This document shows positions 1 to 9,624 of a stretch of 46,754 bases of DNA, one piece after another. The DNA is taken from assembly GCA_002398565.1 (NCBI GenBank), contig DGZP01000071.1:1-46754 (forward strand), in the 5' to 3' direction. Made by a program: the position numbers and the translations under genes. Below the pieces are notes generated by a model, which did not search any database, was not told the DNA's origin, and worked only from the letters and a program-made list of their open reading frames with translations. The DNA comes from Proteiniphilum sp. UBA4977 (GTDB taxonomy: Bacteria > Bacteroidota > Bacteroidia > Bacteroidales > Dysgonomonadaceae). Each line of letters begins with the position of its first letter. The stretch's first letter is position 1.

Positions 1-3000
1 GTTCTTCTATGACGTTTACTACTGAGAATTCTATTATTTCACCTTTACTATCGGTTATCTGCAAAGGTGTGGTTTTTCCGTCCAATTCCCTGACATTGAC
101 AAGTACATATCCTTGATCAACCGAAGGAGTTACCGAAGTCATCAGCAGGTTATCCTTACCGAAGCGGAACGCCGAATAGCTCATCGGTTGATTGTTATTT
201 TTACCTTTAGGCATCACTCTTGCGTAAATGGGTACACGTGAGCCCCAGCCAAACCGGGTTGCCAATGTATTGGAAAGATCGCTATCAGAAGTCAGATAAT
301 AGCTCCATCGTAATTCGCCTTCCTGGGAGGCGCGGAAATTAGTCGTCCAGTAATTGTTGGTTACCCATGAAAATACGTGCGGAAGTTCATACGTTTTTTT
401 ACGCTGGAATTTTTCGGAAATCATTCCTCCCAACTGAAAGAGAGGTATCAGGTTACTTCCCATTACAATTTGCGTATTCCTGTTACGGACTGAGACAAAG
501 TTTTGAACGGTATTCCACTCCGAAGCGGTCCCTTCTAGTTGGTTTTCACCTGGACTTACCACGCCGCCTTGTACATCGAAATATAATTTGGCATTGTCAA
601 GTTTGAATGGAAATGCAACGTAAACGCCATTGGGAGCTGTAATTGGAGCGTTTCTAACTGCATAATTTAATTCTATCCTTTTTTCCTGGTGAAAGAGGCG
701 CACCTCTATCTTTATACCAAAGTCATCGTCGCAACAACCCGATTTTCCTTCTATATGCACGCTCTGGTAAATCGGTCCATTTTTACCTGCACTGATGCGA
801 ACGTCTGTCAATCCTTCCCTATCATATTCGGTCAATGTATATTGCTCCATTTGACGGCGATTTCCGCGTAGCGTTTCATATATCAAATCACCCAGTTTCC
901 ACTCTGAGTCTTTATCCACCATTTCCAGCTTCATCTTTTTGTCATACAAACTTTTGATACTACCACTATGTATGTCAAATATAATTTTAAAATACTCATT
1001 TTCAATTGTATTACTCTGTATTGATGTGAGCGGGAGGTTTGGAGCCTCATCATTTTCCAAAACGATGTTATACGTCTTATAACCCATAGGAGGGATGTCT
1101 TCGACATAAATTGCATAATATGTACCTTCATTGCGAGAACGCAGTGCCTGCGTTTTCAGCATTTTACCATTTTCGTCGATAATTTTGAACTGTTTATTCC
1201 GTGGTATAATTTCATGGTCGATATATAGTTCCATCATTCCCGAGCGTACCCAATTCAATGTATTGTAGAAAGTAACCGTAGGGTATTCTCCACGATTGAT
1301 GTCGCCCTGTAAAAGGCCGATAGATGTTTCATACATGATTTGGGTGGTTTTGAGTGCCTCCCATGCGTATGATGCCTTTTCCGCCCATTGTACCATACTG
1401 TTGTCGCTCATTGGATCCCGAATACTTTCAGCAGCACCATAAGTATGTTCGTCATAAAACAGCAAGTTTTCGTGTACATGCCTGATCTTATCGGGCACAT
1501 GTATTGGCAATTTTTTATCTTTCAGTACGGCCATTGAAAGCAATCCCTGGACAGCAATCATATCGGAATGCGTTCTTCTCGCTGCAGCCGTTTCACGGGC
1601 TGCTGATCCGAAACCATCTGTCCACCAGTCAGGATATGCTACACGATAAACTGGTAATTTATCGGCATATTTGCTGGTAATGTAATCCATAAACTCATGA
1701 AATACTGCACTTCTAAGTTTCGGTACTGCATATTTATTGTTCCAGTCCCTGATCAAATCGTTTTCTTTCATTGAAGGAGGTGAATTATCGGTTTGATATC
1801 CGGAATACTGAACCGAAATAGCATCAAATGGATAACTCCTCTTTTCGAGGTCCTCGAGATAACGGAAAACATTAGGGGCCATTGCTTCATAACTACCTCT
1901 CGAAATACCCCAACCATTAGCTGTCATATAGTGATCACTACGATAAGAGTATACTTGCCGGCCCGAGGGCGATTCCCATTTATAAACAGTGGGTTTGTCA
2001 AACGGGATGAGTGCCCGGTGTCCATTTTCACCCATTGTAAAGTATTTGATGCCAAGGTCCGGCATATAATCAGCCAGACACCAAGCAATGCCATTTACAT
2101 CATTCTGCATGGCTGTGGTAACTGGAATCCCCAGTTTTTTAAACTCTCGGACAGGTTCCAAAAAAGTCTTTAACGAATTCTCATCCACTAATTCAGACAT
2201 ATTGAAAAACATGCCTGTTACCTCTATCCTATCCTCCTTCACATATTTCAGAAATTTGTCAATCTGTTCTTTCGGCCTGTTTTGTAGCCACTCCTTTACA
2301 GCCCACGCCGCTTCGCAGGTCCAACGAAACTTGGCATCATCAGGGTAATTCTCTGTCAACTCACAATATTCAATCGCATAGTCAATATATCGTATATGTT
2401 CGGCCAGAATTTCTGTCTGAGGTTTAGTATAACCAATGTCGGTATGGGTATGTTGTACCAGATAAACTGTCCAGTTCTTCACAGGGAAGGCTTTAACTGT
2501 AGATTGTCCTACTATTCTGGATTTCACTGATAATGCAATCGAAACATCCGTTTCCTTCTTTACCTCGGGCACGCTGGTTTCAACGGTGTTTATACCGGTA
2601 TCGAGTAGGATTTTTTCTGATTCTTTTCCATCAATCAAAACGTCTGTCATTTGTGGCTTTCCCCAGTTAGCTACCTGGAATATGACAGGTTGGCGCAACT
2701 CGTGATTTTTCCCGTAGATTAATCCCGGTTTAACATCCGTAGTAATTATATTTATTTCTGCAGTTGGCTTTTCCGGTTCCAGTTTACAGGCTGTTGATAG
2801 ACTGACATTGTCGAACACCAACCAACTCCCTTTTTTAGATTGTATTATTACAAGGTTATTTCCTTTTTTCAAGACGTTCCCCGGAATATCAATTGTAGTA
2901 GACAGATCTGCAGGATTTATTTTATGGCTGGTAAAATACAAATCATTTCCTGTGGGTGCTTGTTTTTCCAACTTATATCCATTTATGGTAATTTCCAGTA

Positions 3001-3361
3001 AACCAGCAGAAGGATGCGTTTCCACATAATTAAGCTTTAGCCGCGCAGGACACGAAGAAGGTATATTTTTGATACCAAAGCGGATGACTATCTGTTTAGA
3101 GGTGTTTCCCGCCCAACTATCTGACGGACCTGGCAAAACAAATGGGAAAGCTGTTTCAGGCTTACTTTTCCCGATTTCAAAGACCACCGCGTTATTCCCG
3201 AATCTTTTACTATATTGTGAATAATCATACGGGCCTAAAGCAAACTCTCCTGCGCTTTTATCTTTTTTGCCTATTTCCCAGAAAACAGACATGGATTGGG
3301 AAAAGGAATTATTCGTTACACAAAAAATGGCTATGAGTAATAAAAAAATATTTATTTTCAT
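1..3361 (-). CDS. Secreted GH38-like glycoside hydrolase with N-terminal carbohydrate-binding domain (3' end cut by window)
   Basis: The frame stays open from the ATG at 3361 to the window edge (about 1120 codons, no stop), so the C-terminus is missing. Residues 1-20 are a signal peptide. Residues about 25-195 form a beta-sandwich resembling the binding domain of family 4 polysaccharide lyases. The GH38 N-terminal fold starts near residue 297: HTHTDIGYT carries the metal-binding H306/D308 pair, and QNDVNG (D421) sits where the GH38 nucleophile is expected. A later FYDEHTYGA motif is shared with the other two GH38-like proteins here. GH38 members are metal-dependent alpha-mannosidases, but this branch is divergent, so alpha-mannoside specificity is inferred. 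The C-terminal region resembles the protein at 24288-27767 (NYWTTNFRASQEGEL against NYWSVNIKASQSGEL). It is the last visible gene of the unit that begins with the mannose-6-phosphate isomerase. Periplasmic or surface location is likely. Confidence 0.8.
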   Translation of the reverse strand, partial: MKINIFLLLIAIFCVTNNSFSQSMSVFWEIGKKDKSAGEFALGPYDYSQYSKRFGNNAVVFEIGKSKPETAFPFVLPGPSDSWAGNTSKQIVIRFGIKNIPSSCPARLKLNYVETHPSAGLLEITINGYKLEKQAPTGNDLYFTSHKINPADLSTTIDIPGNVLKKGNNLVIIQSKKGSWLVFDNVSLSTACKLEPEKPTAEINIITTDVKPGLIYGKNHELRQPVIFQVANWGKPQMTDVLIDGKESEKILLDTGINTVETSVPEVKKETDVSIALSVKSRIVGQSTVKAFPVKNWTVYLVQHTHTDIGYTKPQTEILAEHIRYIDYAIEYCELTENYPDDAKFRWTCEAAWAVKEWLQNRPKEQIDKFLKYVKEDRIEVTGMFFNMSELVDENSLKTFLEPVREFKKLGIPVTTAMQNDVNGIAWCLADYMPDLGIKYFTMGENGHRALIPFDKPTVYKWESPSGRQVYSYRSDHYMTANGWGISRGSYEAMAPNVFRYLEDLEKRSYPFDAISVQYSGYQTDNSPPSMKENDLIRDWNNKYAVPKLRSAVFHEFMDYITSKYADKLPVYRVAYPDWWTDGFGSAARETAAARRTHSDMIAVQGLLSMAVLKDKKLPIHVPDKIRHVHENLLFYDEHTYGAAESIRDPMSDNSMVQWAEKASYAWEALKTTQIMYETSIGLLQGDINRGEYPTVTFYNTLNWVRSGMMELYIDHEIIPRNKQFKIIDENGKMLKTQALRSRNEGTYYAIYVEDIPPMGYKTYNIVLENDEAPNLPLTSIQSNTIENEYFKIIFDIHSGSIKSLYDKKMKLEMVDKDSEWKLGDLIYETLRGNRRQMEQYTLTEYDREGLTDVRISAGKNGPIYQSVHIEGKSGCCDDDFGIKIEVRLFHQEKRIELNYAVRNAPITAPNGVYVAFPFKLDNAKLYFDVQGGVVSPGENQLEGTASEWNTVQNFVSVRNRNTQIVMGSNLIPLFQLGGMISEKFQRKKTYELPHVFSWVTNNYWTTNFRASQEGELRWSYYLTSDSDLSNTLATRFGWGSRVPIYARVMPKGKNNNQPMSYSAFRFGKDNLLMTSVTPSVDQGYVLVNVRELDGKTTPLQITDSKGEIIEFSVVNVIEE

Positions 3362-3382
3362 ATGACTAAAATATTTATTTTC
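3356..3382 (-). repeat. 27-bp leader repeat, copy 1
   Basis: These 27 bases are identical to 16469-16495. In both places they cover the start codon plus about 21 bases upstream of a secreted hydrolase gene (GH38-like here, GH43-like there). On the coding strand the segment is an AT-rich leader ending in TTTAGTCATATGAAA. It carries no Shine-Dalgarno sequence. The shared sequence is non-coding apart from its ATG and the following codon. Confidence 0.85.
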
Positions 3383-3389
3383 AATGGTG

Positions 3390-3475
3390 TCATATGGAAC
3401 TCGCTTTAGTCATGATCTTGTGTGATAATGATTTTGACAAAGTCGATTACTTCGTAATTCATGCTCGCTTCATAT
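3390..3475 (-). repeat. About 85-bp intergenic repeat, copy A
   Basis: This stretch aligns with 19086-19169 at roughly 80% identity by eye, including an unbroken block reading CGATTACTTCGTAATTCATG on the plus strand. It contains a short inverted repeat (ATTAC-ttc-GTAAT). Each copy lies just upstream of a minus-strand hydrolase gene. On the minus strand each copy also contains a very short open frame beginning MNYEVID; in this copy it is 18 codons long. Function unknown: leader element, decayed mobile sequence or regulatory hairpin are all possible. Confidence 0.75.
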
Positions 3476-3508
3476 GAATTGTATTTAATTTAAACCGACT
3501 TGAAGGCA

Positions 3509-3931
3509 TCAAGGGAAAGTTTCAAGCCCATGAGCCCCCCGTCTTTCATGAAATTCCTGCTTCACACTCTGCTTATTGTTTATAGGAGCGTGTTTGAGCA
3601 TTGCTCTTTTGATAGCCAGGTACACAGGGTCATTACGGTGCTTATATTCCTGGTCATTCCAAGGAGCACTTGGCTCAGGCAGAACGTAAGTCTGTTTGAA
3701 GGCACTGGATGTTATATGCTTGAATTCGTCCATTATGAAATCCAGCTTTTCTTTATTGATCTTATTCAAATAGGAACTACCAGGGGCGACACCCACATAG
3801 AAGTTTGCTCCTTTGCAATACTTTTCATTGATCTGGCGTATGCTGAGCGAGAGTTCTTCTTTGCTGTATTGTGCGGTGATACTTAAACAAATTGCCAGTA
3901 CGAAAACGGAAATTAATGCACGTTTGATCAT
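3509..3931 (-). pseudogene. Short secreted protein, probably the truncated N-terminus of a hydrolase (GH10-like?)
   Basis: The frame encodes about 140 residues from the ATG at 3931; upstream codons back to 3952 would need a TTG start. Residues 1-20 look like a signal peptide ending ITAQ. The middle (FYVGVA, then DEFKHIT and FKQTYVLPEP) faintly recalls the start of GH10 xylanase-like domains, which normally run past 300 residues. The protein loses recognisable character after about residue 110. A run of six C on the plus strand (3535-3540) lies near its end. Shifting one base there replaces the last residues with a tail ending LKLSLDAFKSV at a stop at 3490-3492. It may therefore be a decayed or frameshifted gene. 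The family assignment is a guess; that it is short and secreted is what the sequence shows. Confidence 0.4.
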
Positions 3932-3996
3932 AATGCTGGTGTTTGGAAACAATTATACCGACTTCTATTGTTGTGTTCTCAAGATTTAAGTTGAAC

Positions 3997-4992
3997 TCAT
4001 TGTTTTTTGGGTTTACGCATCAACCTGCCGGTTGAGGAAGGTTGAGTAGCGCCGTCCCATGAGTGATCTTCCATAAATTCTACACGCGTACCGTCAATAT
4101 TTCTGGTATTGAGTTGCCGCTTGTGATCGTTCCTGCCTATTGTTGGTGCATTGACCGTACATCCCTGCGGAAGCACACGCTTTGCAAGTTCCGTCTGAAC
4201 AACTTTTATATCCTTGACTTCCAGACAAAAATGATTTTGTCCACCAAGTTGCAATTTACTAAGCTTTTCGCTCTCCGAAAGCATCAGTTCGATTGTTTGA
4301 TCACTGTCCGGGAATTTCAGGTGTACCCATCCCACCTTCTCGGGAGTGGGCCCGTGCCGCCACAATTCGGTAAAACCCAAAACATTGAGATAAAAATCTA
4401 ATGCTTTGTCCACATCGTAGCAACTAAAGCCTACGTGGCTGATTTTCGAAGAGAGAGGTGTGGAGAGTAAATTTTTACCGCGCAAACGGTTGGTGAGGCC
4501 CTCTCCAGGGTATTGAACAATTTCAATTGCTATACCATTGGGATCATATACGAAAAACTGCAAGTTATCAATATATTTTCCTTTGTTGACCTGGGCGGGT
4601 ACTTTGCAGCCTTTGGAAGCAAGATAAAGCCGCATCGCTTCTGCATCGTCAGTCAAAAAAGCAATGTGCATTAATTTATTATCATTATTCTTACGATTGG
4701 GATTCTCCGGATAAAGTTCGATCACCTGATCATCGTTAACCTTGTAAGCCGTCATCCATACGATGGTGTCGCCCTTTTCTCCAGGGCGCTTGAGCTCGTA
4801 CACCTCGGCATAGCCCAGATATTCGTTAAAATATTTACGCGAGTTGGCAAAATCATCGGTCGCAAAGGCCACATGTGCTAAACCCGACATCTTTGGACGT
4901 TTGGGAGATTCGGGTCTACCCTGCCCTGTAACAAATGGTGTAGCTCCCAAAAGAATGGCGAAAAAAATGAACACAATACGTAAAATATTCAT
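3997..4992 (-). CDS. Secreted protein with two VOC (glyoxalase/dioxygenase-fold) domains
   Basis: The protein has 331 residues with a signal peptide of about 23 residues (ending FVTGQG). Two vicinal-oxygen-chelate modules follow, about residues 35-165 and 182-312. Metal-ligand-type positions are present in both halves: HVAF...IELYPE and HIAF...IEIVQYPGE in the first, HVGF...IELMLSE and HFCLEV...VEFMEDH in the second. VOC proteins bind a divalent metal and catalyse isomerisation, epimerisation, dioxygenation or glutathione chemistry. Nothing here tells which. Export to the periplasm makes a glyoxalase role unlikely. Its position between two GH38-like genes suggests it acts on sugars or sugar derivatives released by the pathway, possibly as an isomerase, epimerase or lyase; that is inference. 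The upstream gap is 154 bp and no strong promoter motif is visible in it. Confidence 0.8.
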   Translation of the reverse strand: MNILRIVFIFFAILLGATPFVTGQGRPESPKRPKMSGLAHVAFATDDFANSRKYFNEYLGYAEVYELKRPGEKGDTIVWMTAYKVNDDQVIELYPENPNRKNNDNKLMHIAFLTDDAEAMRLYLASKGCKVPAQVNKGKYIDNLQFFVYDPNGIAIEIVQYPGEGLTNRLRGKNLLSTPLSSKISHVGFSCYDVDKALDFYLNVLGFTELWRHGPTPEKVGWVHLKFPDSDQTIELMLSESEKLSKLQLGGQNHFCLEVKDIKVVQTELAKRVLPQGCTVNAPTIGRNDHKRQLNTRNIDGTRVEFMEDHSWDGATQPSSTGRLMRKPKKQ

Positions 4993-5146
4993 CGTTATGT
5001 ATGATTAACCTGTAGTTTATTTGGTTCAAAGTAAACAGGTCAAATTAATATTCAGCTTTAACAGGAACTTCACAATACGAAAATTAATTTGTGCTAAATA
5101 TACAATAGGTTTTTAATACTTCAATTATAAAAAGCAAAAAAAATAT

Positions 5147-7204
5147 TTAGATGTTCATTCCTGTTAAAAATTCGAGTTTGAATCTGTAAGTGAGACTACC
5201 CTCATTCCACATTTTAAAGTTGGTACCCCACAAATTGTTAGATAGACAGAAATGTACCCCTTTTGTTATGTCTGGCAGTCGTTTAGAGAAGTTAAGTGCA
5301 TTTCTTTCGCCTATTGTAACAACCGGAGCGTCATAACTGGTTATCCTGACTGTACCGTTGGTAGTTATAATGTCAATATACTCGTCGATACCGTGCATCT
5401 GACGGGCACCATTTTTTACAACGTCAATCACATCAACTCTTTCACCCGTTTTCTCGGCAATAACCGATATTATGTGCTCCGGAATAAACGAGAACCAATA
5501 TGCCTCTGCCAGGCGTACAGCGGGTTTGTTCACAATTGACACGTTCACGTCAATACTGTTACCTGTTTTAGGAACAAAATACTCCACATACATCTTTTCA
5601 GGGTAAACCCTTTTGTCGAAACTCTTATGTTCGGGAAATTCAAGTTCACATGAAATTTTCTTGCCTTCCTTCTCATTCGTCAACATTGAGTATTTGACTT
5701 CTGGTGTAACCGTAGCACTTTCAGCCTTACTCCTTTGAAGTCCTGGTTTACCGAAATCGGTCAAAGTCCAATCTTTGTCATGTCTCATGTACCTGTCGCG
5801 GTATTCTTCATAATCAGTAAATGAAAATGTCTGATAGGCCAACGTTCCTATTGTCATCTCCATACCTCCCTTCTTTACATGCAAAGCTCCAGATGATGAA
5901 AGATCATTAATATTTTCTTTACGGTTACTGAAATTGACGGGTGTCACTTTGCCAATATTTTTTATCTCGTTGTTGGCCTCTGCCTGAAGTTTCGGGGGCA
6001 ACAATGCTATCGCCTGGTCCACATAGGCGTCCTGTTCTGCCCATGAAGTTTGAATAAAATCGAACACACCTTCTCTCCTTGCCTTATTAAAGGCATCCAC
6101 ATCGTAAAGATCCCAATTCTTAAGATATTTCTTGGTATCGCCTCCCCAAGTATGTTCGGCTACCATTCCAAGTCTAAGCGCAAAAGTCATGGCGGTTGGA
6201 CTGTGCATCTCGAGCATATCCTCTTTTAGCCATTTACTATAAAGACGTGAAATAGCTCTGTAACGGGCCATGCGGAGAGGGGCGCTTGCGTAACCGTATA
6301 TCCAGGTATCACCTATCTCAGATTTAATAACTGGCAGTAAACCTTTCATACCTTCAACTATAGACTGCACCTCATTGAGCGATGTGCTTCTGATGTTGGC
6401 GTTTGGGTACTTCTTTTTTAATTCATCAAAAAAGCTTATAACCCGATCAGGTCTGTGTGCTCCCTGGTTGTCACCGGTAAGTCTTATCGATACAATAGAC
6501 TTACCATCTGGCAGCAGCATATCACTCCCATAAGTCCCCTGATACATCACAATGATTTCTTTGTTTTCATTGTCCTGCCATCTGAACAGAGGCGGCAGGT
6601 CTGCATTCATCGATGCACCGTTAATACCTATGTGTAGGAATTTAATACCAGCATTGCTCAATGGGCCCACAATACCACGAGTATGTCCTGGGACATCGGT
6701 AAATTTGGCACCGGTAGTCTTCTTGCCGAACATTTTATCAAGTTCTTTAGAAACATCGAGAGTGGTCGAGAAAAGGTCTCTGCTCATAGACTCGGACTGA
6801 ACCGTATATGGTACACCGTTCCATACGATATCTCCCCGTTCTATCGCTTTTTTAAGATCTTTGACAGCTTCCGGAGATGCTTGATTGAGATATGTCCATA
6901 CCAGCCAGGAACCGGTTGTCCATACATAATTTTCGCCTGTGCCTCTTTTCCGTAGTTCTTCGGAAACCTTGAGTGCATCGGGGATAAAATTCTTAATATA
7001 TTTCTTCTCAACGTTCGAACTAAGGTCTGTGAAACCTATGTCGAGATGAGTTTTAAAAATAATGTAAACATTCTTTACTGCTGCCGTGTCTATCACATTG
7101 GCGTCCTCATGAGCATTCCCGTCGCCCTCCTGTGCATTGAGCTGGGAGGGAACTATCAAAATAATGACAATCGTAAATAAAAGTTTTAATGTTAAATTTT
7201 TCAT
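5147..7204 (-). CDS. Secreted DUF5054-type GH38-like glycoside hydrolase
   Basis: The protein has 685 residues with a signal peptide (1-24, ending QLNAQ). The catalytic GH38-type barrel begins at residue 45. KTHLDIGFTD contains the metal-binding H53/D55 pair and FTDVPGHTRG puts D170 at the position of the GH38 nucleophile. AEHTWGG further on matches the EHT(Y/W)G motif of the other two GH38-like proteins in the window. The C-terminal half is beta-rich. The architecture matches the family described as DUF5054 in Bacteroidota. It is shorter than classical GH38 mannosidases and lacks the N-terminal binding domain of its two paralogues. Placement 145 bp downstream of the ROK kinase and in the same direction as mannose-6-phosphate isomerase suggests an alpha-mannosidase or related exo-glycosidase; specificity is inferred. 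Confidence 0.8.
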   Translation of the reverse strand: MKNLTLKLLFTIVIILIVPSQLNAQEGDGNAHEDANVIDTAAVKNVYIIFKTHLDIGFTDLSSNVEKKYIKNFIPDALKVSEELRKRGTGENYVWTTGSWLVWTYLNQASPEAVKDLKKAIERGDIVWNGVPYTVQSESMSRDLFSTTLDVSKELDKMFGKKTTGAKFTDVPGHTRGIVGPLSNAGIKFLHIGINGASMNADLPPLFRWQDNENKEIIVMYQGTYGSDMLLPDGKSIVSIRLTGDNQGAHRPDRVISFFDELKKKYPNANIRSTSLNEVQSIVEGMKGLLPVIKSEIGDTWIYGYASAPLRMARYRAISRLYSKWLKEDMLEMHSPTAMTFALRLGMVAEHTWGGDTKKYLKNWDLYDVDAFNKARREGVFDFIQTSWAEQDAYVDQAIALLPPKLQAEANNEIKNIGKVTPVNFSNRKENINDLSSSGALHVKKGGMEMTIGTLAYQTFSFTDYEEYRDRYMRHDKDWTLTDFGKPGLQRSKAESATVTPEVKYSMLTNEKEGKKISCELEFPEHKSFDKRVYPEKMYVEYFVPKTGNSIDVNVSIVNKPAVRLAEAYWFSFIPEHIISVIAEKTGERVDVIDVVKNGARQMHGIDEYIDIITTNGTVRITSYDAPVVTIGERNALNFSKRLPDITKGVHFCLSNNLWGTNFKMWNEGSLTYRFKLEFLTGMNI

Positions 7205-7349
7205 CTTTTATAAGTAAATACAATTTAGTATTGATAATGGCCTTTCATAATATCCAATAATACCATTAAATTGATTAATATATCACTGTCAAAATCAAAC
7301 TTCATCTTGCTACCGCATGAGAAAATTTATTTATTGAGCAGAGACTGGT

Positions 7350-8459
7350 TTATTTTATACAGTCATCCAATTCCAAGTGATTTAAGGCATAATTATATGC
7401 TCCAAGGGCTATTGCCTTACTGGCTCCTATTTTACTCACAATTACACCTGTCTTTTTCTCGGTATTGTATTTTATCTTCTTATCGGTACCGGATATTTGA
7501 ATCAATCTTGATTCATCTTTTAAGAAAATATTTTTTTCAGTGTCGTTCATAAGGTTATAAACTTTCATTTGCAGACGCGGAAAGATACTGCCACTTATCA
7601 TGCTGCGCGTACCGTGCATTTCATTTATCATTGCTGACAAAATATATTTATATGCCTTGGAAATACCACCTCCCAACACAACTATACCGTCCACAATATT
7701 TAGGGATTCGGCAATGGTGAAGCCAGCCACTCTTCCAAGCGCTTCAAAGGCATCTATGGCTGCTTGCTGATCGCCCTTCTTTTCCCCTTCCGCAATATCA
7801 TAAATATCCTTGGGCGTCAATTCACTATTATCACCCGACAATTCTTTATAAACCCTTTTTACTGCACGAATACTGACTCCCTCTTCAGATATAAGGTCGC
7901 TATTATACTTGTTCACAGAGCACCATACATCACCCCCGCAACCATTGTCCCCAGTAAGCAATACGTTGTTTATCACCACTCCGCCTCCAAACCCTGTACC
8001 CAAAGTAACTCCGAGCAGGTTTTTATATCTCTTGGAACTTCCTGCTTTTTCCAATTCGGCATTTATTTCAGGCAACACACCTGCAAGGGCCTCGCCGTAT
8101 GCGAAGAGATTCCCGTCGTTATTGATAAAAACCGGTAAGCCGAACTTCTCTTTGAGCATAGGGCCTAAAGCAATACCACCTCTGAAAGCAGGGAAATTAG
8201 GTAAATCACCGATAATTCCATTTTCATAATCTGCAGGGCCCGGAAATGCAAAACTAATAGCTACTGGGTGGTCATCCATTTTCTCCATTATTTTCTGAAA
8301 GCCCCAAGAGAGAGAGTCCAAACACTTTTGAAGATCATCCGGATATGCAGGCATATGAAACGGCTCAACCACTTCTTCATTACCTCTTATGGCAGAGAAA
8401 ACAAAATTTGTTCCACCTGCATCAAGAGTCAACACCGTTCTATTGTCGTTAAAATACAT
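7350..8459 (-). CDS. ROK-family sugar kinase
   Basis: The 369-residue cytoplasmic protein has the two-lobed sugar-kinase fold. LDAGGTN (phosphate loop, D13) is at the N-terminus, FAFPGPAD is near residue 71, NNDGN carries the likely catalytic base D115, and GTGFGGG is at 154-160. The cysteine-rich zinc motif of many ROK proteins is absent; only NGCGGDVWC remains in that area. ROK kinases phosphorylate glucose, mannose, fructose, N-acetylmannosamine and similar sugars at C6. Its start overlaps the end of the permease gene by 11 bases (same DNA, different frame), so the two are likely translationally coupled. With the isomerase two genes upstream, a manno- or fructokinase role is most plausible, giving mannose uptake, phosphorylation and isomerisation in one unit. 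Confidence 0.9.
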   Translation of the reverse strand: MYFNDNRTVLTLDAGGTNFVFSAIRGNEEVVEPFHMPAYPDDLQKCLDSLSWGFQKIMEKMDDHPVAISFAFPGPADYENGIIGDLPNFPAFRGGIALGPMLKEKFGLPVFINNDGNLFAYGEALAGVLPEINAELEKAGSSKRYKNLLGVTLGTGFGGGVVINNVLLTGDNGCGGDVWCSVNKYNSDLISEEGVSIRAVKRVYKELSGDNSELTPKDIYDIAEGEKKGDQQAAIDAFEALGRVAGFTIAESLNIVDGIVVLGGGISKAYKYILSAMINEMHGTRSMISGSIFPRLQMKVYNLMNDTEKNIFLKDESRLIQISGTDKKIKYNTEKKTGVIVSKIGASKAIALGAYNYALNHLELDDCIK

Positions 8460-9612
8460 TTTCTTTAAATATTTTTGTCAACATCAGATTCATTAACAGG
8501 CAGATAAGTAAAACAGACAAAGAAGCGGAAAGACCAAAACCATCATTTACTAATCCCTGAATTGGTAAAATAATGGCTCCTCCAGAAACACCCATAATCA
8601 TTAATGCTGATATTTCATTGGATCGTTCCGGCATTTTCTTTAGTGCAAAAGAAAAAATAATCGAAAAAACATTAGCGCAAGTAAACCCGATTATAAAAAT
8701 TAGCACCAATAACAACCATAGATTAGAAACAAATATCAGCGAGAGGAAAGACAAAATGGCGATGATCAGCGAAAACCTTAAAAACCGGAGAGGACGAATA
8801 TTTAAAAGAAGTAAGGCACCCACAAAAGCACCGGTTGTTTTTGCAGCAAAATAGACACTGCTCCCTAATCCGGCACGCCCCAACTCCAATCCTATCCTTT
8901 TCATCAGCAACTCGGGTGCCGATGTGTTTATTCCCACATCAAGACCAACTATAAAGAGTATGCTCAGAAAACAATATAAAATATATTTATCCTTCAAAAG
9001 ATTCAAAACGCTTTTAAAAGAGCTTTGTCTGTTTTCAAAGCCGAATTCTTCAATTTTTGAGAATGATAGTAATAAAACAGAGAAAAGGGAAATGACTGCG
9101 AAAATCAGAAAAGTCATTTTCCAATCATAAAAATAACTAGCAGTGAAACCAGCTATAATAGGACCTAATAATGATGAAACAGATTTGATAAACTGTCCGG
9201 CTGTCAGCACACTTGCTGTTTTTTCTTTTTCAAACATTGCAGCCACCAGGGGATTAAGGGAAACCTGCAGAATGGTATTACTGATGCCAAGTAGTGCAAA
9301 GGCTATTAAAACCGTCGGGAAAGTATAACTGATAAACGGTATAATCATTGCTAAGGTTGTAATTGTGAGAGAGAGTAAAACCGTTTTTTTCCTGCCAATC
9401 TTTCCCATTAGGATTCCTACCGGGATTGAAAAAACTGCGAACCACAGAAATACCATCATGGGAATTGTATTCGCAAGAGTACTCGATAAATTAAAATCGC
9501 TTTTTACGTAATTGGTGGCAACACCCACTATATCAACAAATCCCATGATAAAGAAGCCAAAAAAAACAGCGATTTTTGCCAATGGTCTTGATTTTACATT
9601 ACTATCATTCAT
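8449..9612 (-). CDS. MFS sugar permease
   Basis: The protein has 387 residues with about twelve hydrophobic helices. The loop sequence GKIGRKKT, the MFS signature between helices 2 and 3, lies near residue 71. The overall pattern resembles Bacteroidota sugar:proton symporters of the FucP/glucose-galactose type, although it is slightly short. It would import the monosaccharide released by the secreted glycosidases across the inner membrane. It lies 12 bp downstream of the isomerase gene, and its last codons overlap the ROK kinase start. The three genes thus form a compact uptake and entry module. The substrate is inferred from these neighbours and mannose is the best guess. Confidence 0.88.
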   Translation of the reverse strand: MNDSNVKSRPLAKIAVFFGFFIMGFVDIVGVATNYVKSDFNLSSTLANTIPMMVFLWFAVFSIPVGILMGKIGRKKTVLLSLTITTLAMIIPFISYTFPTVLIAFALLGISNTILQVSLNPLVAAMFEKEKTASVLTAGQFIKSVSSLLGPIIAGFTASYFYDWKMTFLIFAVISLFSVLLLSFSKIEEFGFENRQSSFKSVLNLLKDKYILYCFLSILFIVGLDVGINTSAPELLMKRIGLELGRAGLGSSVYFAAKTTGAFVGALLLLNIRPLRFLRFSLIIAILSFLSLIFVSNLWLLLVLIFIIGFTCANVFSIIFSFALKKMPERSNEISALMIMGVSGGAIILPIQGLVNDGFGLSASLSVLLICLLMNLMLTKIFKENVF

Positions 9613-9624
9613 ATCTCATCTGTT

